Counted from the stretch's first letter, positions 9,817 through 21,466 are shown. The stretch: 64,000 nt of DNA from Dryomyza anilis (GCA_951804985.1 OX638130.1:36563394-36627393); one strand, 5' to 3'. Program-made: numbers and translations. Notes: generated by a model from the sequence alone, not told the origin.

Positions 9817-10318
9817 CTTCTGTTGAAATCCCTACTACTTTTAAAATTGAAGAGCTAGATAAATGAAACTTATAACTTAGATTACTAATATACCTACGAT
9901 GTATGTGCGAAAAATCGGTTGGCGAGATCGGTCCATTGTGACCTATGATCGGACCACTTATGTTGAAATACCTCATATAAAATGTACATATAAAGATCAA
10001 TTTTTATGTATACGTGGTTAGGTAAACTTTTTTTGGTAAAATATTTATTGACTCATTCTCAAATACATGAGAATAATGTTTTCCGGCGAAAAGACTTGTG
10101 GTTCACAAAAAAAAAAATCGAAATTCGGTACACCTACCCATTTGTAAATATGGGTATCAAATGAATGGAAATTCTTCAGCGATTGAATGTTTGTAGTTAT
10201 TTTCAGGATTCGTATACCCTGGTGACCTATATATCACTTTGAATGGTAACCAACGGCTTAGACCGACTATAATTTTGATAATCCTAACTATCATAATTAC
10301 ACCTACTTTAAAATTTCA
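9637..10318 (+). mobile_element. DINE/Helentron-like element B
   Basis: Duplicate of copy A. The microsatellite (about 9769-9820) is 8 bp shorter; the rest reads the same. Confidence 0.8.
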
Positions 10319-10411
10319 CAATTTGAGCTTTTCGTCAACTTTTGCTACTCCCCGCCATAGTTGCCAGTTAGTGTGGATAAATAATAATAATATAATAATT
10401 ATATAATAATA

Positions 10412-10687
10412 ATAGTTTGGCTACAGTCATGTATAGAACTTCGGCCGAGCTCTCTCACCATTTTGAGCTGTGTGTGTTATATTTTTACACAAAGTTTATT
10501 GCCGAATCCGAACGGCGAGTGAGAGCTTTTCATAGGCAATTGTTTTACTCTCGTAGGTTTGCATTTACTGACGAGAAGTAGCGCGGTATAGAAAAATGTT
10601 TCTATGAAAAGATGTTGTTAGCCACAGTCCAGGCTTGAACCGGGGACCACTCGGCTCGCAGTCCAACACACTGCCGTGGGATAAAAA
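10412..10687 (-). mobile_element. tRNA-derived SINE, copy 3
   Basis: Duplicate of the SINE at 7800-8075, within unit 2. Confidence 0.55.
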
Positions 10688-11348
10688 ATACCACGGTATT
10701 TTTAAATTCAACGTGGTATTTTTTAATTCATGTGGTATTTGTGTGTTATTTTTTAACAGCATACGTTTTTGTTATGTATAATAAATACATACAAAGAGAA
10801 AACTGAACAACGGATATTTCAATTATAAACGTTGTAAATTAATACATTGTATATTGTTAAATTTAATAATTATAAACAATATGAAATTAATGATGAACAT
10901 TGTAAACCCTAAAATATGTCCTTTTGACGTTTTTAATGACAAAGTTCAAAATAAAAATAAATAAAAAAAAGAAAGAAAATCAAAATGAAATCTGCAAAAA
11001 TATGCAGATTTTCATCGGGTAAATTGTCACTATTTCATTTATTTAAATGTTAAATTTATTTAATTGCTTTAATTGCAGATTGCAATTATCGATGCTTATA
11101 TGCACCACCGCATGGGAGCAAAGCCCTTCGCGGAACATGGATTTGCGGTACGAAACACTCGCACAACGTGACATTGTTCTGCAAAACGTCAAAAGAGTGC
11201 GAAATATTTTTATTCTCAAATTCGAAGAGATATAAAAATAATATGTATATCCACAATTATGTGTTTTAATGGCAGCACAAAAACTAATGTATATTAATTC
11301 ATAAAACTTTTTATAATTGAATAATTTTATTATATCCATAATAATTTC

Positions 11349-11651
11349 AATGTACATAATTGATTTCTTCTAACTGAATTATTAAAAATTTTAATTGTAT
11401 ATGTTATTAATAACATCACAAAAAACTTTGGCGACAAACATGATTGAATTAAATATGTATATCTTTCATATTTTTCTCTGTGTATAATCAATTATCATGT
11501 AATGTCTAAAAGTAATTAATTTATGCATTCAAATAATATCTAAATAAACTTAAGCGAATATTCGTAACAATCATATTCGGTCCCTCTAATTTACAAACGC
11601 ATCGATAGTTTATATAAAAACGAACGATGACAACAAAGAAACGAACATACT
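11349..11651. other. AT-rich sequence, nothing recognised
   Basis: Between the tandem duplication and the RTE element. No frame, repeat or motif of note. Confidence 0.5.
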
Positions 11652-11669
11652 TACTTACTTAAATGGCCC

Positions 11670-13442
11670 TTACAACCGTGGGTCGGTTTTGGCCGATAAG
11701 ATGAAGCCGCTCCAGTCGGATCTGCTTTGCGCGCGCTGACGCCAGTTAGAAATACCAAGCGTTGCCAGGTTGTCCTCAACTTGGTCTTTCCAACGCAGAT
11801 TTGGACGTCCTCTTCTACGCTGTCCACCTTCGAGTTTCGATTCAAGCACCTTCATGGCTGGAGTGTTTTCATCCCTTCGTTCGACATGACCTAGCCAGCG
11901 TAGCCGCTGGATCTTGATGAGCTTGACTATGTCAATGTCGCCGAATAACTCATACAGCTCGTGGTTCATCCTGATTTGATACTCGTTAGCAAAGCAGATA
12001 GGGCCAAAGATTTTACGGAGAATCTTTCTCTCGTACGCTTCCAGTACTCTCTCATCGGTGGAGGCCAGCGTCCATGTTTCTCCACCATAAATAAGGACGG
12101 GCATGATGAGTGACTTGTAGAGCGTTATTTTTGTACGGCGAAAGAGGGCTCTGCTTTTCAATTGCCTACTAAGTCCAAAGTAGCACCTGTTGGCAAGAGT
12201 TATTCTCCGTTTGATCTCCAGGCTAAGGTCGTTGTTGCTGTTTACGCTGGATCCCAGATAGACGAAGTCCTTCACAATGTCGAACTTGTGGGTGTCAAAA
12301 TCAGCTTTTTGTCCAAGACGCACGGACTCTTTTTTGCTTGTTGACACAATAAACTTCGTCTTGTCCTCGTTCACCGCTAGACCCATTCGACGCGACTTTT
12401 TCTCCAATCTGGAGAATGCTGCGCTGACTGCTCGTGTACTCCTGCCAATGATATCAAGATCGTCGGCATATGCGAGCCGCATGACACTTTTGTTGAGGAT
12501 AGTGCCGCTTTGAGGGAGTTCGGCAGCTCGAACTATTTTCTCCATCAATAAGTTAAAAAAGTCGCACGATAGGGAGTCACCCTGTCTGAAACCTCGTTCG
12601 GTATGAAATGGCTCGGAGAGATCTTTTCCTATTCTCACTGAGCAACGTGTGTTGCTCAGGGTCATCCTGCAAAGCCTTATAATTTTCGCAGGTATACCGA
12701 ACTCAGACATTGCGGCGTATAATCGTTCCCTTATTGGAGTGTCGATGGCGGCTTTATTGTCGACTAATAGGTGGTAGGTGTCGATCTGTTTTTCTAGGGT
12801 CTTTGCCTGGATTAGTCGCAATGTGAAAATCTGGTCTATGGTGGACTTTCCAGGTCTGAAGCCGCACTGATAAGGTCCAATAAGTCTGTTGACGATGGGC
12901 TTCAGTCTTTCACATAATACGCTCGATAGAACCTTGTATGCGATATTGAGTAGGCTGATCCCACGGTAGTTGGCGCAGATAGTGGGATCCTCTTTCTTAA
13001 GGATTGGGCAGAGTACACTGAGTTGCCAGTCACTTGGCATGCTTTCATCCGAACATATTTTGCTTACGAGCTCGTGCATGCTCTCTATTAGCTCTTCGCC
13101 TCCGGTCTTAAACAATTCAGCAGACAGGCCATCAGCACCTGCTTTGTTATTTTTCAGCCGAGCAATGGCTGTTCTAACCTCGTCATGGTCGGGTGGCGGA
13201 ATCTCAACGTCGTCATCAAGTACTGGGGTTGCCGGGTTTGCTTTTCTATCGGTGGAATTGCGGTCATCATCACCGGTCATCAGTTTAGAGAAGTGATCCC
13301 TCCATATTTTCAGTGTGCTCTGGATATCTGTCACTAGATTTCCGTTCTCATCTTTACAGGAAGAGGCTCCGGATTTTGAACCTCCGACTAGGCGTCTTAT
13401 TTTCTCGAAGAATTTTCGAGCCTCATTCCTGTCTCCATGCAT
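11670..13442 (-). CDS. RTE LINE ORF2, reverse transcriptase part
   Basis: A 590-residue uninterrupted frame. RT motifs are visible in order: CANYRGISLLNIAYKVLSS near residue 155, GFRPGKSTIDQIF, LLVDNKAAIDT (first catalytic aspartate), RQGDSLSCDFFNLLMEK, and the catalytic box LAYADDLDIIG near residue 325. The C-terminal part has RLRWLGHVERRDENTPA and ends KTDPRL, typical of RTE-type proteins. The enzyme copies LINE RNA at nicked target DNA. The ATG at 13442 is not the real start: the protein continues upstream into linker and endonuclease, separated by a +1 shift in an A-run. Confidence 0.85.
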   Translation of the reverse strand: MHGDRNEARKFFEKIRRLVGGSKSGASSCKDENGNLVTDIQSTLKIWRDHFSKLMTGDDDRNSTDRKANPATPVLDDDVEIPPPDHDEVRTAIARLKNNKAGADGLSAELFKTGGEELIESMHELVSKICSDESMPSDWQLSVLCPILKKEDPTICANYRGISLLNIAYKVLSSVLCERLKPIVNRLIGPYQCGFRPGKSTIDQIFTLRLIQAKTLEKQIDTYHLLVDNKAAIDTPIRERLYAAMSEFGIPAKIIRLCRMTLSNTRCSVRIGKDLSEPFHTERGFRQGDSLSCDFFNLLMEKIVRAAELPQSGTILNKSVMRLAYADDLDIIGRSTRAVSAAFSRLEKKSRRMGLAVNEDKTKFIVSTSKKESVRLGQKADFDTHKFDIVKDFVYLGSSVNSNNDLSLEIKRRITLANRCYFGLSRQLKSRALFRRTKITLYKSLIMPVLIYGGETWTLASTDERVLEAYERKILRKIFGPICFANEYQIRMNHELYELFGDIDIVKLIKIQRLRWLGHVERRDENTPAMKVLESKLEGGQRRRGRPNLRWKDQVEDNLATLGISNWRQRAQSRSDWSGFILSAKTDPRL

Positions 13443-13458
13443 CTCAATCTTCTCACAC

Positions 13459-13776
13459 TCACGTCTTTCTGCCTCGCTTTTTTTTACACCTGAAAAGACG
13501 TCTCTCTTCCCTTCTCTTCTCTTTGTATCGCTCCTTCGCAGCTCGCGTAGCTACTGACTGCAGAGTGGATTTGTACGCAGCGTCTTTCTCTGCAGTGGCC
13601 GCGCGACACTCTTGGTCATACCACTGATTCCTCAGGGGGCGTTGGAATGCAAGCACCTCTTCGGCAGCCGTACGCATAGAGCAGGAGATATGATTCCACT
13701 GCCCGCTTACATCATCGAGAGGAGGAGTGCTTTGTCTAAGCAGGTGGGAGAGTCGAGTGGAAAAGGCTTGCGTTGT
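13459..13776 (-). pseudogene. RTE ORF2 linker between endonuclease and RT
   Basis: Continues the endonuclease frame after a single in-frame TAG at 13777-13779 and contains LRNQWYDQECRAATAEKDAA, the usual post-endonuclease linker, then a very basic stretch (KERYKEKRREERRLF). It runs out of frame at an 8-base A-run near 13480 where the plus-strand copies have seven. Confidence 0.75.
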
Positions 13777-14367
13777 CTATTGTGATTGCAGCTTTTCGAC
13801 GTCTAGCTTTCTCTGCGTTTGGTTCCGTACGTTCTTCGCAGCGCTTAAGCGTGTGCGGACCTTGGCTGCTACAAGGTAATGATCCGAATCCATATTGGCA
13901 CCTCGGATAGTGCGTACGTCCATCACGCTCGAAGCGTGCCTTCCGTCAATCACAACGTGATCAATTTGATTTCGAGTTTTTTGATCGGGCGACAACCATG
14001 TGGCTTTGTGGATATTTAAATGTTCGAATCTAGTGCTACTAACTACCATGTTTCGTGCTGCGGCGAAGTCGATTAGCCTCGTTCCGTTATCGGAAGTGTC
14101 GGCATGGAGGCTAAATTTTCCGATTGTGGGACAATAGATGGCTTCTCTGCCCTCCTTGGCGTTAAAATCGCCTAGCACGATTTTGATATCGTGGCGGGGG
14201 CAGCGCTCGTATAAGCGCTCTTTTGTCTCGTCATCTTTCTCGTTCGTCGGAGCGTGTGCACAAATTAGGCTGATATGGAAATATTTAGCCTTGATGCGGA
14301 TTGTTGCCAGCCTTTCGTCCACGGGCGTGAACCTAGAGACAAGATGGAGGAGTCTCTTGCCGACCAC
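13777..14367 (-). pseudogene. RTE ORF2 endonuclease, N-terminally truncated
   Basis: Contains ISLICAHAPTNEKDDETKER, VLGDFNAKEGREA (catalytic D and N), LIDFAAARNMVV and NMDSDHYLVAAKVR (terminal S-D-H). The N-terminal WN and QE motifs are absent because the element is truncated. Here the DQKTRNQIDHVV stretch reads through, unlike in the plus-strand copies, which have one extra A at this point. Confidence 0.8.
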
Positions 14368-14444
14368 AAACCCACATCCAAATTCGTGTCTCTCCGCATG
14401 GCAGCTGTAGTAGATATCACAGGACGCTTGTTTCGAACAGCCCT

Positions 14445-14832
14445 GTGTTGTGAATTAGCGCATACACATTAAATATAAAACGATAACACTATAAAACCAA
14501 ACAAATATTTATATTCAAAACGTATCAGTTTTTCGCAGCACTGAATGTTGGTGATAAAAATAATAAATTTGTATATCAAATTAAATGGAAATTAAAATGC
14601 GATCAAAAAATCAGTATATAATAATTTTTGAAATTATAATTTACAAAATAATTTATAAATTATTAAATCAAAAATACAGTATAAAATATTTAAAATCAAA
14701 ATATGAAACATTAATTATTTTTCAAAATGTAAAAATTTATATAAAAAAAAATGTCATAAGTAAAGGTAAACAAAGGACAAATATACCACGAAACAAATTG
14801 AGAAATAGTAAATTACACTGTCGTCAATCAAA
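14445..14832. other. AT-rich leader upstream of the Gypsy gag remnant
   Basis: No LTR or primer-binding site could be identified. An 89-residue lysine- and isoleucine-rich frame at 14585-14854 looks like translated AT-rich DNA. Confidence 0.4.
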
Positions 14833-16260
14833 ATGGGTACGGAAAATATTTTGAAACTCGTACGTTATTTGGTTCACTGCTTTTCTGGAACGGATTCACC
14901 ATTATTAAAAACAGAAATTTTCAGATTTATTGAAGGTTGTAAAGCTGCGAAGCTTAGAATTCAAGATTCATAGAATAACGTATTTATTAAATGCGTTAGG
15001 TTACGATTGAATGGGGATGCTTATGACTTAGTAAGATCAAGAAATTTCGAAAAAATAGAAGATTTATACGATTTGCTAAAAAATACTTAGAAGTAGTTTC
15101 CTTAGATTCAGTAATACAAAAGATTAGACAAACATATCAAAATAGTGGAGAAAAGTTGAGGGCATTTGCCAGACGGTTATATGGATTACAATTTATGGCA
15201 TTGGAGATCGCAAGTAAAAAGTACAAAAAAAAAAATAGGTATTGATGACGTGTTCAGATTAGAGTGGTTGGATTCAGTTCTGACTTCTTTCAAAATTGGA
15301 GTTCGGGATCCAACAATAAAAATTATAATGTTTGGTAGCAAGTCAAACATATTAGATGCATTGTTAGATAAAGCTCTAAATGTGGAAGCTCTTATGCAGT
15401 GCGAACCATGATCGAAACAGGACAATTATAATTTTAAGGAAGAAACTTTTTCAAAAAGCAATGAGCAAAGCAAAACGTTAGCAGATGAATTTGGACAAGT
15501 AATTAATAATGATGGTATAAATTCCGAAATAGGGAAAACATTTTCAATATGTTCCTTTTGTAAAAAATCAGGACATAGGGAAGAATGCTGGAATGGGAAA
15601 AATATGCCTTTCTGGAAATGTGGAAATAATAAAATGAAAAATATGCAAAACCTGCAAATTATACACAACAAGGTGATAATAATAATCAAATGAAAAATAA
15701 TACAAGTAATATGAAATGCTCATGGTATAATAGAAAAGGGCATACAATAACTAATTGTTATGCGGAAGTAAATATAGAATCAGCTACAGGTAATATAGTT
15801 AGGCCGGAAGTTGTAGAAGTTTGTAGTATAACACTACAAAAAAGCGAAATAGATAGTATAAGTAATCAAGAAAATAAAGAACAAAAAGTGAAGATACATA
15901 TTAATGAAGATAGAAATCTTCAAACAAAAAAATAAAGAACAAAAAGTGAAGATACATATTAATGAAGATAGAAATCTTCCAACAAAAACATATAATGAAC
16001 TAAATAATAAAACACAACTTGACCCGAAAAATGAATAAAATATAGGAATTAAAGAAATTAAAAATAAACAAATTATAAAGAAAGCAAATGAAGTAAAGAA
16101 AGTAAAACCAATAAAATCCGAAGTTAAAAATATTAAAATCAAGAATAATAAAATCAAAAGTAAATCGAATAAAAAGAAAGTTGTAATTAAGGGCCCTGAA
16201 AATTTGGGAATTGTAGATCAAACGTCTGGCAAGACTGTAAATACATTCCGTACAGGGGCA
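14833..16260 (+). pseudogene. Gypsy gag remnant
   Basis: Starts MGTENILKLVRYLVHCFSG and reaches a TAG after about 46 residues. Capsid-like helices follow in broken frames. Two degenerate zinc knuckles are seen: CSFCKKSGHREEC at about 15550 (spacing CX2CX4HX3C) and CSWYNRKGHTITNC at about 15718, where the second cysteine is tyrosine. A ~60-bp direct repeat (AATAAAGAACAAAAAGTGAA...) at 15873-15990 extends the tail. Gag would assemble particles and bind RNA; this copy cannot be translated whole. Confidence 0.65.
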
Positions 16261-16311
16261 AGTATAATTTTCAATGAATGAATTTCAATATTTCTTTTTA
16301 TTATTAGCGTT

Positions 16312-16671
16312 ATGTGCGTTTTATCGACAGAAGTGTATAATAAATGCACGATTTGTAAAATGAAATTTTCCCCTATTGTTAATAATTTTAAGAGTAAATT
16401 TATGTCGAGGAAAATGAAATTAGCTTCACAATTAGGCATACATCGTAAAATATTTAACCGGCATGGAGAGTGTTTCAAGATATCCGATACAAGTGATGTG
16501 TTCATTGAAGTACCTTGCGAGGCAGCAAAAAATGGAAAACTTACTCTGTTAGTGGATTCTGGAGCTGAGGCCAGCCTGATTAAAGAAAATAGGATGGCAC
16601 ATTTGCCGAATTTTAATAAAAATATTCAGAAAGATCTGAGGGTGCTTTTGGTGGATGCGTTAGAACCTTAG
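16312..16671 (+). pseudogene. Gypsy aspartic protease remnant
   Basis: A 119-residue frame with LTLLVDSGAEASLIKE near residues 75-90. The D-S-G variant of the D-T/S-G active site fits retroviral-type aspartic proteases. The downstream flap and second hydrophobic motif run into a stop at 16669. The upstream half is basic and probably Gag-derived. Confidence 0.6.
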
Positions 16672-16929
16672 GCTCCACTAAGATTCAGCACACAAACATA
16701 GAAAACATGAGTTTAACGCTACACGTTGTGTCACTTGAACAAGGGGTACCAGCAGATGAAATAGTCGGGCGTGACAATCTCTGGAACAGATCTCTAATAA
16801 ATGAGTTAAATAAAAAAATTACATTTTTTGATAAAGACAAAAATCACCTTGTTAAATTTCCATTAAAATCATTGCAAGAGATAGAAAATATTAATTTTAA
16901 TCAACAAATCAGCCCAGCCCAGAACAGCC

Positions 16930-17959
16930 ATGGTTGTATCACTGCCGTTAAGAACAAGAATTCCTATAGTTTTGTTGCACAAACAGGAAATTCATCCAGG
17001 AGTATATTTGGAAGAGAGTTTAACAAACGTTAGAAGAAATAGAGTATATGCTTCAATTTTAAATCCCACCGATAAGGAGGTGACCATTGATAGCAATTTC
17101 AAGCCACAATTTTCAAATTTTAACAAATATAAAGAAGGAACAAAGACAAGTTCTACAATAAATACAATAAACTCGGTTAATATAAAAAATAGAATTGATA
17201 GATTACTAGGAAATGTAAAGATCGATGAATCATTAAATAAAGAAGAAGTTGCATCTTTGCAAAATATTTGCCTGTCATATCATGACGTTTTTCATTTGGA
17301 AGGGGACGAATTAACATTCATGGTTATAGATTTCCGAAAATTAAATGACGTCACCATCAAAAAGGTATTTCTATACCACGAATAGATGAGATTTTAGACC
17401 AGATAGGTCACAGTCGGTATTTTTCAACATTAGATTTAGCCAGTGGTTATTATCAGGTTCTAGTTGAAGATAGCGACAAAGAAAAAACTGCTTTTAGTAC
17501 AGGTCTTGGTCATTTCGAATTTAACAGAATGCCATTCGGTTTAACGGGGGCACCTGCCACTTTTCAAAGGATAAAGAACCACATACTAACAGGTTTACAG
17601 GGTATTGTTTTGTTTATTTAGATGACATAGTGGTTTATGGAAATAATTTAGCAGAACACGAGCATAGGCTATGCAAGGTTTTACAAAAACTGAGAGAACA
17701 TAATTTGAAATTAAATACAGAGAAATGTCTGTTTTTGCTACGCGAGGTTATATATTTAGGACATAAGTGTTCTGAGTTAGGTGCCCTACCAGACCCAGCC
17801 AAAGTAGAATGTGTAAAAAATATTCCAGTTCCGAAAAATAGGAAGGAAGTTCAAGCATTTTTAGGCTTAATTAATTATTACAGAAAATTTATAGGAGGTA
17901 TGGCGAAATTGTCATTACCAATAAACTGTTTGCTTAAAAAGGACGCTAAGTTCATATGA
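16930..17959 (+). pseudogene. Gypsy reverse transcriptase remnant
   Basis: Pieces in order: the linker ending in DVFHLEGDE, then VIDFRKLNDVT, then IPRIDEILDQIGHSRYFSTL, MPFGLTGAPATFQR, the catalytic YLDDIVVYG at about 17610, and AFLGLINYYRKFI at about 17860. The frame breaks near 17375 and 17600. The N-terminal finger segment (usually ~60 residues with an SPWASPVV-type motif) appears deleted between DELT and FMVID. All three catalytic aspartates' motifs can be located despite the breaks. Confidence 0.75.
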
Positions 17960-18021
17960 AATGATAATTGTCAGAATTCGTTTTTAAAGTTTAAAGAGGC
18001 AATTATTTAACGAACCCTTTT

Positions 18022-18291
18022 TTGCTCACGACAAACGCCAGTAACGAAGCAATAGGCGCGGTTCTTTCGCAAGGTGAAGTTGGAAGCGACCGTCCGATCG
18101 CGTTTGCCAGTAGGTCTCTTAACGATGCGGAATCACGCTACTCTACTATAGAGAAAGATTTTTTGGCAATTGTATGGGCAACAAAAAATTTTAGGGCATA
18201 TCTTTTGGGAAGACCATTTAAAATTTATATGGTCTTCCCAAGATCAGACATCACATCTTGCGCGTTTCCGACACAAATTATCGGAATATGA
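18022..18291 (+). pseudogene. Gypsy RNase H remnant
   Basis: An 89-residue frame with [17 protein letters not shown], where the expected catalytic D of TDAS is N, then [20 protein letters not shown] and [14 protein letters not shown] with the conserved E. The TDH motif region after LLGRPFKIY is lost to a frameshift and a small duplication of the GGTCTTCCCAAGA type. Confidence 0.7.
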
Positions 18292-18379
18292 TTTCGAAAT
18301 TCATTATAAACCGTGAAAAAGTAATTTAAACGCGGATGCGCTTAGCCACATACCGAATAATACTGAAAAAGTAGTTGTA

Positions 18380-19460
18380 GTGCAAACACGTTCGAAAACC
18401 ATGAAAAGAGACAAGGAAGACGATAAGAAACAGTCAGAATGCGATTCTGACGATTCGATAACAAAGGAAAATGACAATGTAATAATTCTAACTGAACCTC
18501 GGGACATACAGACGGTAATTAAAGATTTTCACGATTCACCGTTAGGTGGTGTAAAAACATTTTTAAGAATTCGACAACAGTACCGATGAAAGGGTATGCA
18601 GAAGCAAATAAAGGATTATGTGAAAAATTGTTCAAAATACCAGGTAAACAAGAGTTCAAGGCTGACGAAGATGCCAATGGTTCTAACTGATACGCCAGTC
18701 AGACCCTTTGACAAAGTGTACATGGACCTGGTGGATATTCTGCCTAAAACCATTTCAGGGAATAAATATATCTTAACGTTTCAGGACGATTTTTCTAAAT
18801 TTATGTGCTGAGTGGCTATACCCGATGCGGAAGCCAACACCGTAGCAAAAGCATTCTTCAACGAAATAGTTACACGCCACAATATACCCAAAATATTGGT
18901 AACAGACAATGGATCGAACTGCGTTTCCAAACTATTTTCGGATACATGTAAATTGTTAGGAATTAAAAAACTACATATAACACCATACCATCCACAGGCT
19001 AATGGGTCATTGGAACGAAGTCATCGTCCACTAGCTGAATATTTACGTAGTTTTGCTAAAGAGGATGGGTCAAACTGGGACCAATGGTTAAATTCTGCAA
19101 TGCATTTTCATAATAACACGGTGCAAACGTCGACGGGTCAAACACCATTCCGTACGTTGTACGGGTTTGACTTTGACATGCCTATGAATTTAAAGCGTAA
19201 ATGTTCACCTTTATATAACGCAGAAGACTACAATAAGGTATTAAAGTAACAAATACAGCCAAATACAAGGTATTATAGTAACAAATATGCCGGCCTCAGC
19301 AGTCCAGAGGTAGCGCGCTGGACTTGCATTCTGAAGGTCTCGGGTTCGAATCCCGGCTTGGGAATGGGCGCTCGTGGTGATATTAGGGAATGTAGGGAAT
19401 AGATTTCACAGTACAATGGATATAGTCTGTCTGAGTGCTGTGGATCTTAGTAGATATTCC

Positions 19461-19492
<32 letters not shown>

Positions 19493-19769
19493 GCGATCAC
19501 ACGAGATCGTCAGGCAAAATCAATGTAGGGTCAAGGAGGTGTTGAAAAAACAATACGACAAGAATCTCAACCCTATACAATTCAAACCACACGACATGGT
19601 TTTAATGAAAAACCAAACTAGGAAGAATAAGTTCTCTCTAATTTGGAAGGGACCCTACGTGGTCGTAGAGGGAAGTGGGCCAGTGACCACGACGATATTG
19701 ATCAAAAACAAAGATAAGGAAATTTACAATAATTTGTTAAGGCATATCACAAATTGTGTATGCCATTAA
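18380..19769 (+). pseudogene. Gypsy integrase remnant, split by a SINE
   Basis: The zinc-binding part is degenerate (IKDYVKNCSKYQ). The catalytic core shows DKVYMDLVDIL (first D), then a TGA at 18809-18811, then ILVTDNGSNCVSKLF (second D) and PQANGSLERSHRPLAEYL (E). The frame stops at 19247, the SINE follows, and the C-terminal part resumes after it (EIVRQNQCRVKEVLKKQYD, then FKPHDMVLMKNQ and IWKGPYVV). Integrase joins the DNA copy to the chromosome. This copy is inactive on several counts. Confidence 0.75.
19260..19488 (+). mobile_element. tRNA-derived SINE inserted in the Gypsy integrase
   Basis: It has a tRNA-like head at 19291-19362 with a perfect B box (GGTTCGAATCC) in a well paired T-arm, an A-box-like CAGCAGTCCAGAGG, a possible TGC anticodon loop, a ~100-bp body and a 28-base A tail (19461-19488). 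AAATACAGC precedes it (19251-19259) and recurs after the tail (19486-19494), consistent with a target-site duplication. The preceding 24 bp also exist as a near-duplicate (AAGGTATTATAGTAACAAAT), so the 5' edge is uncertain by ~30 bp. Confidence 0.65.
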
Positions 19770-20815
19770 AACTAAAAATATTGTAATATTACCCTAGGTT
19801 AGAACCCATAAGAGTAACAATATAAAACCAATTAGCTATGCGTTGACAATTAAACTCGTAGATTGCAACGTTATGAAAACATTATGCAACATATAGAAAA
19901 AATAAATCTAACCATAAGATATAGAGTAATCATTAAATAAAACATTAAATAACTCGTCATTTAGAGGAAGAAATAAATATAAATAGTTTAGGAAAACAGG
20001 AAGTAACAAACAAAAGAAAAAATATAATAATAAAAAAACATAGGACATATGAAAAACAATTAGTAATAAAAAAATAAAAAAAAAATATATATATATAACT
20101 ATTTTAGGAAAAGAACTTATAATTTTAATGTTAGTTAATCATCAATAGAGAAAAGAAATAAATTAAGCACATGCAACCAATAGTATTAATTTAAAATTAA
20201 ATCAATGTTAGTCATAAAATTTTCGAACTCAATACAGATAATGCAAAACCAACAATTGTATTACTGACCTATTTTTATAGCGCAAGCTATCAAACCTTGA
20301 AAAGGGTCATTCCCCCAAGTGTTTCATGCTGAAGCACATATGCAATTTGTACGAACGTATGTATATCATACACTAAGCAAGCGTTAATAGCTGACATATA
20401 AATGCAGATCTTGCAGTTTTTTTTGATACCATAAACAATGCAAATAAATATAATTCAATTTTACCGTCATGCCAGTAGGAAGTTTCATATAATGTGACTT
20501 ATATAAGTACACAAAAATAATATATTAAAATAATAAACATGTTTAAAAATAAATCGCAACTCTAATTATATTTATTTACATGCAGAGAAATTATAAATAC
20601 TTTTGTATATTAATATAATTCAATTTGAATAAGTTTAAATATAACAAATAAATTTGAAGAACTTACTTATAATAATTTAAATTTCTTAAAGAAGAAGAAA
20701 AATATCAGTTAGTATTAAAATTAAAAAAAAGAGAGATATATAAATTTTTAGTACAGTTAAAATTAAAAAAAAGGAACGAAATAAAAATATATTAGTAGAA
20801 TAAATAAAATGTAAA
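19770..20815. other. AT-rich 3' flank of the Gypsy element
   Basis: May include the 3' untranslated region and a decayed LTR around 20280-20530 (a less AT-rich segment with GCTATCAAACCTTGAAAAGG), but no matching 5' LTR is visible, so none is called. Confidence 0.35.
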
Positions 20816-21466
20816 ACCAGTTGGGAAAGTTAGATCACATGGGAAATTTTAAAGTACGTGTAATTATGATAATTAGGATTATCAAAATTATAGTCGGTCT
20901 AAGCCGGCTATAAATACCCTACACTTATGTGTGGTTACCATTCAAAGTGATATATAGGTCACCAGGGTATACGAATCCATATTTACAAATGGGTAGGTGT
21001 ACCGAATTTCGATTTTTTTTTGTGAACCACAAGTCTTTTCGCTGGAAAACATTATTATCATGTATTTGAGCATGAGTCAATATATATTTTCCAAAAAAAA
21101 GTTTACCTAAGCACGTATACATAAAAATTGATCTTTATATGTACATTTTATATGAGGTATTTGAACATAAGTGGTCCGATCATAGGTCAGAATGGACCGA
21201 TCATAGGTCAGAATGGACCGATCTCGCCCATACAGCGTAGGTATATTAGTAATCTAAGTTATAAGTTTCATTTATCTAGCTCTTCAATTTTAAAAGTAGT
21301 AGGGATTTCAACAGACAGACGGACAGACAGACGGACAGACAAACGACTCAGGAGGTCATGCTGATCAAGAATATATGTACTTTTCCATACCGGAGATGCT
21401 TCCTTCTGGGTGTTACAAACGGCGTACCAAACTGAATATACCCTTTCCCTCTTAGTGTAGGGTATA
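20816..21466 (-). mobile_element. DINE/Helentron-like element C
   Basis: Minus-oriented: begins ACCAGTTGGGAAAGTTAGAT and ends CTTAGTGTAGGGTATA. It carries the paired TAGTCGGTCTAAGCCGGCTATA hairpin, a short GACA/GACG run (21312-21345), and an 18-bp internal duplication (CATAGGTCAGAATGGACCGA). A ~45-bp segment around the CTGAAGAATTTCC block is missing. Confidence 0.8.

Larger units (their letters stand above)
8737..11348 (+). repeat. 2.6-kb tandem duplication, unit 2
   Basis: Second unit of the duplication described at 6117-8736. It ends ...CCATAATAATTTC, after which unique sequence (AATGTACATAATTG) follows. Confidence 0.9.
11652..14444 (-). mobile_element. RTE-clade LINE, 5'-truncated, minus strand
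   Basis: The 3' end at 11652 has the short TAAG tail and ...GGGCCATTTAAG terminus shared with the plus-strand copies at 43-51 kb. The 5' end stops at ACAGCCCTGT near 14444, inside the endonuclease, so the first ~480 bp of the element are missing. Coding is in three blocks (EN, linker, RT) broken by one TAG and one extra A in a homopolymer. 5' truncation is normal for target-primed LINE insertions. Confidence 0.85.
14833..19769 (+). mobile_element. Decayed Ty3/Gypsy retrotransposon
   Basis: Gag, protease, RT, RNase H and integrase remnants occur in canonical Ty3/Gypsy order on one strand, each broken by stops or shifts. The integrase C-terminal style (HITPYHPQANGSLERSHR) resembles the 412/mdg1 group, though that is tentative. 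A SINE has inserted into the integrase region. LTRs were not found: the left flank meets a truncated RTE and the right flank is AT-rich. Confidence 0.8.

Noticed and set aside
19291..19362. Functional tRNA-Ala
   Set aside because: Good T-arm and B box, but poor acceptor pairing, and it is followed by a SINE body and A tail.
20280..20530. 3' LTR of the plus-strand Gypsy element
   Set aside because: Composition differs from the surroundings, but no matching upstream copy or terminal dinucleotides could be found.
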